Shown piece after piece: positions 11,076 through 21,178 of a stretch of 64,000 bases of DNA. The notes beneath the pieces were generated by a model. The model was not told the origin of the DNA. It saw only the letters and a program-made list of their open reading frames with translations, and made no database searches. A program made the position numbers and the translations under genes. The first letter of the stretch is position 1, and each line of letters starts with the position of its first letter. Source of the stretch: Dictyophora rubrovolvata (Eukaryota > Basidiomycota > Agaricomycetes > Phallales > Phallaceae); assembly GCA_029959195.1 (NCBI GenBank), contig CP114121.1, positions 1,984,001 to 2,048,000 on the forward strand, read 5' to 3'.

Positions 11076-12333
11076 ATGACGAAACGCAAACACGATGAAG
11101 AAGTCTCGAGTAAACATTCTCATAACAAAAAACATAAACACGACTCAGATTTCAGCATAATTCGCGCTTCAACAATCGTTGCAATTCCTCCCGTTTTTGC
11201 CTCAAATCCAAGGGAAGGTGTGCTCGAAATGCTCGATTCAATGATCATGCGGTAGGTTCGTTTCATGAAACATCCGGTCCTATGGACCCACTCATTATGT
11301 TCGTAGATATATCCCATCTCTTGGAGGCGTAGTTTTAACACATTCCAATCTCCAATTCTTACAATCGACAGCGCTACTACAGTACGACTGTCCATACGCA
11401 AAATGTAGCGTCGCATTCGACGCAACAATCTGGAGTCCCACCGTGGGCCAACAACTAAGTGAGATAATATTTTTCCAAAAATAAGCATCCTATGCTTCCC
11501 TTATCCTCAGCTATCATCTTTTTTTTTCAGGCGGAAAAGTAATTCTGCATTCACCTGACCATATATCTCTTCTCGTTCACCGGACGTTTAACGTATCAAT
11601 ACCACGACACCATATTCCAAGCGAAAAATGCAGTTTTCAATGGGGTCAAGTGGAAAATCTTCCCCCAGAAATTGAGCATGATGCCGTGGACACAAATACG
11701 GAAGGTGATGATATTATCATGACTACCGGAGGGGATGTACCGGGCAAAGACCTCACCGAGGACGACGATGAGGCTGTCGATGAAGAGAACTTGGGCGCGT
11801 GGATGGACAACGGGACCGGGAAACCGTTAGGACCTGTACTTAAATTCACCGTTATTGGGTAGGTAATAACCCTGTTCCCGACTCGTCTATAATGGAATAT
11901 TGACGTCGAACCTTCATTTGTCAGACTAACAGTCGCAAACCAAATGTTATCTCTTATAGGCTCACTCCAGCCGGACCCATTCTCGCCACGACACGCACCT
12001 CCAGTTGCAGGGGCAGAAAAAGACCAAAATGCAGATCATAAGGGTCAGGATACTGAAGAAGAAGCGGAGGAAGAAGCCGCTGAGGTTGATGCTGCTGTTC
12101 TCACCCGCGACCTCGATTCGAGTGACGACGAATTCGAAAACAGTGATCTCCGTGCGTTTGATAACAGGACGAGTTCAAAAGAGGTCCGGGCTGTTGCTGA
12201 ATCAGACACACGGAAAGAAAGGTCCAAACGGAAAAAGGCAGAAGCCGATGATGGAGATGCAAACCAAGAGGAGCAAGAGGAGGAGGAGGAGAAGAAGAAG
12301 AAGAAGAAAAAGAAAAAGAAGACAAAAACATAA
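11076..12333 (+). CDS. RPA43: RNA polymerase I subunit RPA43
   Basis: Subunit of the Pol I stalk (with RPA14 in yeast), which contacts Rrn3 for rDNA initiation in the nucleolus. The 354-aa protein has four exons: 11076-11251, 11307-11458, 11531-11858 and 11925-12333. The basic N-terminus (MTKRKHDEE) leads to IIRASTIVAIPPVFASNPRE and LDSMIMRYIPSLGGVVLTHS, the Rpb7-N-like domain. The OB-fold part follows (WSPTVGQQLSGKVILHSPDH, then FTVIGLTVANQMLSLIGSL and QPDPFSPRH). The C-terminus is a long acidic tract ending in a run of lysines (KKKKKKKKKK). Such a KKD/E tail is typical of fungal RPA43 and resembles nucleolar targeting sequences. It is divergent from PAM16. Confidence 0.94.
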
Positions 12334-12737
12334 ACCATAAACCATAAACATTGCTGTCCATTCATTTTCCATTTGTCGGCCTTTTGTTTGCAATTATCGT
12401 GTCTCTTGCTGTCAGTTATCCCAATTTATTTGCGTCGATATCTTTGGGTTTTTATTTTGACTACATACTCTTTCGGTCATTACGGGCATATCAGCTTAAA
12501 ATAAATACACTTGATCGTTATATACCTGCCGGCGATGGTACGCCGACCTGGTGCCTCAAAAACCATGTTCTTGGAGCTGTCTTAGAGCTAGAGGGCTAGT
12601 AAAAGCACAAGAAAAGGCTGACAACACTATTCACTCCGGCGCTTGCCAGGCGTTGAAGAGAACGAGGCGCAATCGAGCACTTCAACTTGCAATCCTCGAT
12701 ACGCTGTGCTTAATGGGGTCGAATACTCCGTCCCCGG
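12334..12737. other. Intergenic, no gene seen
   Basis: About 400 bp between RPA43 and the acetyltransferase gene. It is AT-rich, and open frames at 12351-12599 have no recognisable content. It presumably holds the RPA43 3' end and the promoter of the next gene. Confidence 0.4.
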
Positions 12738-13736
12738 ATGGCGTTGTCATCAGAAAAGTAATCTCCGTGAACGGTTTGTCTTGGTAATAATAGGACTGAT
12801 CAATTCATCAACTCAACCCTGTCAAAAGAACCCAAACTCCAGGAAATCATCGATGTGTACATGGAGACCCACCGGGACGACATTTATCGTGGGCCGATTG
12901 TCAGGAAAGAAAATGGATGCGGCAGATATATGGCAAGCGGAATGTACTGTACTGCCATCCTGAACGGTTTCGCACTTGTAGCAGAAAACAAAGAAGACGG
13001 CAGAGTCCTTGGAGGAAGTGGATTTTTCACACCTGGCTCGAAAAAGATTCTTGGCAGGTAATAATAATGCAAATAATTTAATTGCTGTTTCTAACTTTTA
13101 TTCGCAGTGAAGAACAGTCGATTCTCAGCAGGTACAAGACCATGCACGAGCTCATGACAGAGGAAGAAAATAAATTATGGGACGAGGTTGGGTTTTTTGT
13201 CCTATCGATGTTAGACCTTTCTAACCGCGGCCTCTAGCAAATAAAAATTTGGTTCTCTTTGATTGACAAGGGGGCACCGAAATCCGCCAACGAACACGGA
13301 TACTCAATCATGCAATTGTTCGTCGCCCCCAGCGCACGAAAGCGAGGCATAGGCACCAAGATGATTAACGAGTCCCTGAAAGCGGTAAAAATGCATTCTT
13401 TGACGTTAGCTTTAGACTACGACTAAGAGCTCTTCAATGGCAATTAAATGACAGCTTAAGGCATCGAGTGACCCAGATGCATTCATATTCCTTGGGGCAT
13501 ATACACATACAGCGGTACTGTCCGACCCTCTTCTCTCTTCACTTATTTCCTCCAACTACTTCTTACAGATACGATTATACGAAAGTTTAGGTTTTGAAAT
13601 TAGCTCAAGCACGGATGAAATGCCCCTTGACTCGGAGAAGGCGAATGGGAGCCCAAGGAAGTACATGCGAGCTGTTATTATGACGATATCGAAATCAAGT
13701 AGGAGCGTGACGTTGAATGAAGATTTAAAAAATTAA
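12738..13736 (+). CDS. GNAT-family N-acetyltransferase
   Basis: Acetyl-CoA-dependent acetyltransferase of 245 aa. Six exons: 12738-12757, 12794-13057, 13108-13186, 13238-13384, 13455-13514 and 13569-13736. Phases close exactly at 246 codons. The GNAT motif A loop is seen as LFVAPSARKRGIGTKMINES (the Q/RxxGxG/A acetyl-CoA pyrophosphate site), preceded by a beta strand (KIWFSLID) and followed by FIFLGAYTHTAIRLYESLGF, the usual beta5/alpha4 end of the fold. The substrate is unknown. The first intron would be only 36 bp, short even for this genome, so the start is the least certain part; translation beginning inside exon 2 is an alternative. Confidence 0.8.
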
Positions 13737-13868
13737 AACAATTGCGGGCTTAATGGGAATTCAAGCAAGATAATGTAGATGTCACAGAATCCTTTATTTT
13801 TTTGGTAATAAAGTGTAGATACATTTAATTCATATTGGGAGTTGTACATGTTATGGTGACTTTCGTAT

Positions 13869-14860
13869 TTAGTCGACCTTCAGTGGAGTAGTTCTCAGGT
13901 AGGGCTAAACACAATAATTGTTAGTTAGACGATACACGTTATGCATCACTTGTATATTATTTACCTTGTGGATAGTGAAATCAGGGAAGAGGGTCTTAGC
14001 TTCCTCATTGCTGACAGATGGGTGAACAATAACATCATCTCCTTTCTTCCAATTGACGGGAGTAGTGACACGGTGCTTATCACCGATTTGTAAAGAGTCG
14101 ATAACTCGAATGATCTCGTCCTAATCGGGGGGTGTTGTTGTTGTTATTTTAAAATCAAAGGAAATTCGAATGTATACACACAAAGTTACGACCCGTAGAA
14201 GCGGGGTAAGCGAGGGTTAGACGGATGGTCTTCTTCGGATCAATGACGAACACCGTGCGGACCTATAGCATTCATTGATGAATTATCACGGTCGAGTACA
14301 CATACATCACGGTTTTTTCTTACGGTGAATGGCATGCCTTTGACATCACGGTTGGTGGGATCTTGGTAGTCTAACATATCATACAAAGTGCAGATGTCAC
14401 GGTTAGGGTCGGCGATCTTATTGCATCAGAGGTGAACAAAACATCGATGAGAAATTGGAGCATTGATTAGAGCATGCATATATGCACTTACGATTGGGAA
14501 TTGGACATCGGTCGGACCGACTTTGGCACCAAATTCTTCAATGTCCTTAACCCATTTGTGGTGATCCTCCAAACCGTTGGCGGAGATACCGATGACTTTG
14601 ACGTTACGCTTCTTGAAGTCTTCAGCACGGCGAGCGACTTCACCCAGTTCCGTGGTGCAGACAGGTGTGAAATCGCCAGGATGGGAGAAAAGGATAACCT
14701 GTAAATGCAGTGATCAGACTTCGAAAGACGTTTTCTGTTAAATTCAGTGCTGTACCCATGAGTCGCCAATGTACTGGTGGAAATTAATAGGGCCAGCAGT
14801 GGTGTCTGCGTCGAAATTGGGGGCAGTGCTTCCAAGACGAAGGCGAGGGATTTCGGTCAT
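13869..14860 (-). CDS. 1-Cys peroxiredoxin (Prx6 type)
   Basis: Thiol peroxidase reducing H2O2 and organic peroxides; fungal Prx6-type enzymes occur in mitochondria or cytosol. The 225-aa protein has six exons: 14860-14756, 14698-14492, 14416-14324, 14262-14182, 14120-13965 and 13904-13869. The catalytic motif HPGDFTPVCTTELG carries the peroxidatic Cys at about residue 47, with the conserved Thr three residues before it. Further signatures are VKVIGISANGLEDHHKWVKD, the Arg-containing VRTVFVIDPKKTIRL and PASTGRNFDEIIRVIDSLQ. The C-terminal extension (TPVNWKKGDDVIVHPSVSNE) is typical of the Prx6 group rather than of 2-Cys Prx1. No N-terminal targeting sequence is evident with this start. Confidence 0.95.
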
Positions 14861-15852
14861 GGTGATGGATAGCGATATAGGAATTGGATTTAAACCTTAC
14901 GAGAGACCGGGGTCTATATATAAGCCTTGCCAGACAGGAATGATGAATTATTCGCGCGATCGAGAATGCACTATTGCGTGATTTCACGTGACCGCCGTTT
15001 TCCCCCCCTGCTGATCAAAGCCAAGACAACGTCCCCGACTTGGCCATTGATAAGATGGGGCGATAAGATCACCAAGTTGCAATCCACGAAAGCTTTTTTT
15101 GGCTCAGGCTCAGCCGTCAGTGCCAGTTCGAGTATATTGATATAGCATAGTAAACTACGTTCATTATCATATTGAATATTCGTTCATTGTAACACGTTAC
15201 ATTTTGGGTTTGTTCCTGGCCGTATTGCTTATTTACAGCTGTTCTGCTGACCAGGAAAAAAAAAGAGAAAATCCGTATTCCGAAATTAGACCTGATCAAT
15301 TAGGAGAGGATGCCCTGGATCTGTTTATATCGACAATCAAATTAGAAGCCAATGTGAAATTAGTGACTTTGATTGTCCTGTAATCGTCCGAACGCCGCAA
15401 ATCGAATCTCCTGATCCTGCTTGATTACGCTTGATTCCTTAATTGCCCAATTGCCCAAACTGAAGACATCGGTCAGGAGTCAGGACACGGTGTCCCAAAT
15501 TGAGGACTCGATGAATGAATGGAAAACTAAATGGCTAGCTTTCTGAGATTGTCTTACCCACATGTTCGAAGGTTCTTTCATCAATTCTCTACTGGCAGAT
15601 GATGGAATTTCGTGAATAATAATAGCGAGGCTATAAGTCATATGGTGCGTTGTTAAAGTTTAAGCAATCTTTGATCGCACCTTTTCGAACGTGTCAACTG
15701 TCAAGCTGTTGGTATGCTCAGCGGTGATGTCGTAGCATCCAAGCCTAAATCCATGCAGGCCTTCAACTAAAATCACACAACGCGTCAATTTCCACTCAAT
15801 ACGCAATACGTGGTACATGTGCAGTAGTACATCGTTAAACTGGAATTTTGAT
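14861..15852. other. Intergenic region with a possible gene remnant
   Basis: About 1 kb. The part next to 14861 is the peroxiredoxin promoter. On the minus strand, 15766-15681 reads EGLHGFRLGCYDITAEHTNS with good splice sites at both ends, and 15630-15558 reads LAIIIHEIPSSASREL. The phases of the two do not join, so they may be remnants, or belong to an alternative 3' end of the YCII gene upstream. Nothing else is recognised. Confidence 0.35.
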
Positions 15853-16295
15853 TCACGTCAAAAAGGGGACGATAGTCGTTCGCTCTTTATCCCACTAAAA
15901 ATAGCATCCAAGCATGAAGATCATTCAACTGAGGCACATAACAAACTTACAACATTCCCAGTCCAATAAACATCATTCTCAGCAATCTTCCTTGCTTCAT
16001 CTAAACTTTCGGCATATATGATAATCATGGATCCTATCAACTTCTGAGCTGGATCGGCAGCTCCCACCCCGTCAGGACTAAGTAGTCCACCAGCTACGCC
16101 TGATAGTTAATATATTCAACTGCTGTTGAAATAGTAATGTGAATTATGATCACCGTAAATGCCTTTTGCACGTAAGTCGTGTGCGTCTGCAAAATGCTGG
16201 GGTCGCACTTTTAGTCTGCGCTGAAGAGCCCCTTCATCTGTGTAATCGGGTGCGTAGAGCACAAATGGATGGAGCTTTGGGTTCGGATTTGACAT
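15853..16295 (-). CDS. YCII-related domain protein
   Basis: Small YciI-like protein of 110 aa, three exons: 16295-16154, 16099-15951 and 15894-15853. The fold is a dimeric alpha/beta ferredoxin-like barrel. The sequence starts MSNPNPKLHPFVLYAPDYTD and contains RLKVRPQHFADAHDL, the usual place of the conserved His/Asp pair. It then has GVAGGLLSPDGVG and GSMIIIYAESLDEARKIAEN, and ends NDVYWTGNVWDKERTTIVPF. The layout R..H....GG......GS..i...s.dea......DPY is the family hallmark. Bacterial and fungal members are thought to be small-molecule lyases or dehydratases, but the substrate here is unknown. The length fits the family (about 95-115 aa). Confidence 0.88.
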
Positions 16296-16564
16296 TATCG
16301 ACCTACTTGTGGATGTGTTTTAGAACGAGAGCTATTTATTTCAACAACGCAAAGTCAGCAAAGTCTGAGGTTGACCGTCTTGACGCGGGTAACGGCGGCC
16401 CGGGTCACCCGGCTGAAAACACGCACTGACGTCTTACAATACTACCAGCACAAACAGTCAAACAATACCCACATTGCAACATTAAAGTACTACACTAGCT
16501 TAACATTAAACGTGAAACAATAAGTTACAGCATTGCTTACAAAAAAAACGGATATATGTAAATC

Positions 16565-19500
16565 CTAACTTTGCCCATTCAACCTATGTTTTCTAAAAGC
16601 AGCCTCAACATCCTGTACACTATACTCCAACCCCGCACCCGCACCCAGCACATCCTTATAACATAGCGCAATAACTTTTGTAAAGCGCTCCGTACACTTA
16701 ATCATCTCAGCTTCACAAGCCATCCATACAGCCTTGAGAAGAATAGCCGATTTGGCTGGTAAATCTTCGTCCGTATAGTGCTTCTCAACACGTTTGAACA
16801 GAGCGTCAACGTGCCTACGGACATCCTTTGCATTGTATTCTTTTAGGACGCGCTTCAAGACACCTTTGGTATAGTTTGGCTTGTTGACAATTTCGGATGG
16901 GGGTGTTGTTCGTTGTTGAAGTAGTCTGTCTATGCCGTCGAAGAAGTCCTGTTTCAGAGAGATTAGAACATAATTATCATACTGCATTTTGATCAGTACT
17001 AACCAGTATTCTAGCAAACGGCCGACGCAAAATAATCTTAATATATGCATTGACATTCTCGTCATAATTCGATTGAGCAAGTTGAATGAACCGCTTAAAA
17101 TTGCCAAGTTCTTGTTGGCTCATTTCCGTTATGAAATATTGCATGTTCTCTATACGAAGCAATTCGAAAAAGATAATAATAGAGAATCAAACACCGTAAA
17201 CGTACCAACTAATTCGACATGGTAATTGAGCTGTCCTTTGTCTTCGGCATCACCACCTCCGCCGCCACCATCGGCACCCTCCAACTTGGCCATCTGTTTC
17301 AGCGCTTCGAACATGCTCTGAACGATCTTCTCAAATCCCGAATCGACAAGTTGTCGTGTTTCAGATGATTCGTAGCCAACTAGTTGAGCTTCGATGCGGG
17401 TGACGTATATCTAAAAAGGAAAAAAAAAGAATATGTTATAGCAAAGAAGTACGAAAAAGTAAAGATCTTTTGCTTTTCTTACCGGGAAGTATTTAATAAA
17501 CTGAGCAACTCCTTTACGTTTCTTTGTGGTTAGTTTAGTCTGCTCGATTGCATGAACTTGTTCATCCTTGCAAAAAAAACAGAATTGAGAAAAAAAAATG
17601 AAAGGAAGAAGAAAGAGAAAAGACGCACAATATGTCGATCATACACGCCTTTCAACCTTTGATGCTGCCTTTGCAACACCTTGGCCCAAAACGTATTCCC
17701 TTTCTCTTCAGCATCTCTACCAGCGGCTTCTAATGTAGCCAATATCCCAACAACCTGTCTAAATAAACCATAAAGTTATTACCACACCCTCAACCACCAG
17801 CTAATAACGCAACTCACATATTATCCTTAATCAAAGCAACGTCAACCCACGTCTTGATCTCGCCCGCCAAAAACCCAAAAATTAAATCCATAGCTCCCCT
17901 AATAAGCTTCACAGTATTCGAACTGAGACTAAGAGTTCGAGACGCTTGTCGAATGAAAAAGCTCTCTAGGTTCATGTACACAGCATAGGTTACTGTACCG
18001 TCGTTGTTTATATGTAAAAGATCGGAGATAAATTGTTCTTCGTAGAAGACTTGTGGGCCGATTTGTTTCAAGATGAGTTCGAGAGCCTGAGTTTGAAAAA
18101 AGACTTGAGGATGTCGTGTCGTAGAACGGTTGTTTAAACTCACCTCGGGAGAACGAAGTTCACGATCGCTCGTGCGTTTATCACGATCTCGAACTAAAGG
18201 AGTTCGTATTGATCTAACACGTCGCAGTTGTTCAGTACCACGCGTCGAAAGCATTGGATTGAAGCCTAAAAGAAGAAAGAAAAAACAATTCAGCAATACT
18301 TCTAGTCGATACAAAGCATGTCTCTTACTCATTTCTTGTTCTTCCTCCGTAGCTTTTTTAATCAACGAAGTATACGAAGCCAGACACGCTTTAATTTCCT
18401 GATTGTGCAACGCGCTAGCCGAGGAGAAATACGACTAAGAAAGGTGTAAGAAAAATAGTCTCAAGTGTTAAACGCGCATATACTACTCACAGCACACACT
18501 TTCGAATACCAATCATCGCTCATCTCTTTAAGGTAAAGCATCAAGCCGCAATATCGTCCTAAATACTCTTCCAGCTCTGTGTGCCTTCGCAGCTCGCTGG
18601 AATTACGTCCTTTGTTGTTGGTGAGCGTACGATCTGACTATGAACATAGACATGAACATAACAAAGAATAAATGGAAGCACCCTATTCTAAAACATACCT
18701 GAACGTTGAATATGATTGATAAATAATCATATAGTCGTTTACAGAATTGATTATTGTATGTTTGGTATTCTTCTAGTCGTCCCATTGTCATTGCCATATC
18801 TGAAGAAATAAAATTCAAACACTCAAATGCACATCACAACTGAATCCGTCCTAATTCGTACCTGAATCTCTACTAGATAACAAGGCTTTGTAAAGCTCTG
18901 AAGCGGCCCGTTCAAGCGTCTCAATTCCGCTCTGCTTTTCAAGTGACTCCTGGGTCAAAATGAGTAATGTTTCTGGGTTGACGTTGACAGTTTCCTAATG
19001 GTGTGAAGATTGTAAGAAAAGAAATTCTTGACACGTTATTCGTAATTAAACTGACCAATAAATTCTGCAACTCTTGCAAAAGAGACTTCTGGTTCTGAGT
19101 TTGTACTTGAAGACCCCGATGTTGGGATTGGATATAGGATATATCTTCGCTAACAGCCTATATTCGCGTCTAATCAGATGGAATAAAAACAAGCGCAAAA
19201 AAAACAAAAACTTGCATTCAAGTGAATCTTGTACGACGAAATCATCGTATCCATGGAATCCAGTTCGCGGAGTGTGTCGTCGATATAATTAAGAACCAAA
19301 CCAACACGATCGTCATCCTCCAAAAACGCATAAATAGTCGCCTAGATGGCAAATCAGGTAGTTAGTCACGGAAGAGGTCAAACAAAACTCAAAATCAAAT
19401 TATGAAACAACATACCTTTTCCAAAGCAACTAACTCATCCTGCAAACTCGCTTCAATCTGGTCAGCAGCAGTTCGTTTCCTCTTCATCCCACCGCTTGCC

Positions 19501-21178
19501 CCACCAACACCATTAACAGCACCACCATTAACAGGGCTAATACTACCCAACGAATTCGCATCACCAACATCACCAACATTAACCCAATCACTTCCTTCAA
19601 GCATCTCTTCCACGTTAGCCATGATAACCTCCAAACTGTCTTCTTCGAATCCAGTCGATGAGCCTAAGGCAAGGAGTCGGTCTAAAGCGGCTTGGTTGGC
19701 GGGGTCGAAGAACGAAATGCGAGCGTTCGGGTCTCTTGCTGCGGCTACTATTGGCGCGGGTGCAGCTGTGGTCGGGTCTGCGCGTGCAGGGGGAGGTGGT
19801 GGTTGTGGTGTTGGCGTTCGCGTTCGCGTTGTCGTTGGTGTTGGTGTTAGTGTTGGCACCGGTGGGGCTGGAGGAGGCTGGGCGGGCTGCTTGAGTAAAA
19901 TTTCGGAATGGGAAGGGAGAGACTGGGTTAAAGTTGTTGAAGTTGAGGTTAAAATTGGTTGGGGAGGTGGCGATACGAAAGCGGGATGGGACTCGTGTGG
20001 AGGATCTGAAGTAGCACTCTTTTCAATTGAGCTTCGTGTTTTGCGGAGCTGCAATGGAGATACGGATGGTAGTTGCAATGGCAGGGGAGGGGAAGGCGTT
20101 CGTAACGTGCCATTAACGCTAGAGGGCATTGGTGCAAGTGCAGCTGCAGGAGAAGGACTACGCCTAGACCTCTGAATTGCGATGTCTGAAAGAGAAGCGC
20201 GAATAGAAGATGATGGGTCGAGTGTTGGTGTTTGACTGGCACTGTTTCGTTCAGAAGCGACGGCAGTAGCGGTGGACGGCCTCGAACCCCTTGAAGGCGG
20301 CCTGGATGGCGATTTCTGAACTTTGTGCAGCTCACCGGCAGGAGAGCCACGAAGATATATGGAGGGCGGATAAACCGAAGGGGAAGATACGCCTGAAACG
20401 GTGGAGTTGAAGGAGTCGGGACGTCCGTTGAATTGAGGACGTAGTGAGGCAGGTAAGGAAGGTGAAGTTGGACGTGATGATGGTGATGGAGAGATGGGCA
20501 GTTGTGCGTAAGGTTTTGGAGAATTTCGTTCAGGTGGAGAGATGACCTTTGAAGGCGTTGACACGCGTTGTTGTGACGGGAGTTGGTCGATTGAGACTGG
20601 GGGTCTTGGAGGCTGTATTTGGGGTGGTGGTCCTACTGTGTTATTGAAGCTAGTTGCATTTGCATTTGTGCGAGAATGATTGATTATGGAAAGTGGAGGG
20701 CCGTTTGGGCATATGGCTCTAAATGCTTGTATGATTGCTACCACGAATTCATTTTGTTGTTCGGGATCTTCTGCTTGCCATTTGTATGGTCTGGTAAGCG
20801 TTATAATAAAATTATTATGCTGATGAACAGTGCCAGATTTAATCGATTGACGGTTAGTGTAATAACATTGGAACTGACATCTACGACTTCAACTCCACGA
20901 AGTTCGTGCAGCCTCCAAGTCTTGCCAATAGAAAAAGTACCATTTGTGTTCATCTTTGACTTGTGAATAAAACCCTCGTTACTAGTCCCTAAATCAAAAG
21001 TTCGTTACACAAATGCATCGCACTAAGGAAGACTTGAAACTCAACTGGAAAGTAAGATATATCTCGGTTTCCGATTTTCATCATCCGTCTCTTCCCAGAT
21101 TTTGACGTGAGAGATGTACGTTTCCGGAGGATTGCGTTTTGTGAAAACCGACGTGACGATCTTCTGTTTTATATCCAT
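16565..21178 (-). CDS. SEC3: Exocyst complex component Sec3
   Basis: Vesicle-tethering subunit at sites of polarised growth (hyphal tips, buds). About 16 exons give roughly 1,280 aa. The N-terminal PH-like PIP2/Rho-binding domain is clear: RKPRYILLS, NTNGTFSIGKTWRLHELRGV, FIITLTRPYKWQAEDPEQQN and EFVVAIIQAFRAICP. An insert of about 400 residues rich in Pro/Ser/Thr follows (19430-20690). Next come the coiled-coil segment (ASLQDELVALEKATIYAFLE) and the helical-bundle C-terminal domain, ending EAAFRKHRLNGQS. The start at 21178 gives MDIKQKIVTSVFTKRNPPET. One intron (about 19200) appears to use a GC donor (AAT|GCAAGT). The C-terminal half is divided into many exons of 100-300 bp. Confidence 0.93.

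Noticed and set aside
12045-12365. Minus-strand open frame rich in Phe and Ser at the 3' end of RPA43
   Set aside because: Complement of the Lys/Glu-rich RPA43 tail (GAAGAAG repeats).
19402-20175. Plus-strand open frame of 257 codons opposite SEC3
   Set aside because: It mirrors the Pro/Ser/Thr-rich linker of SEC3 on the minus strand; low-complexity DNA gives long shadow frames, and it has no domain of its own.
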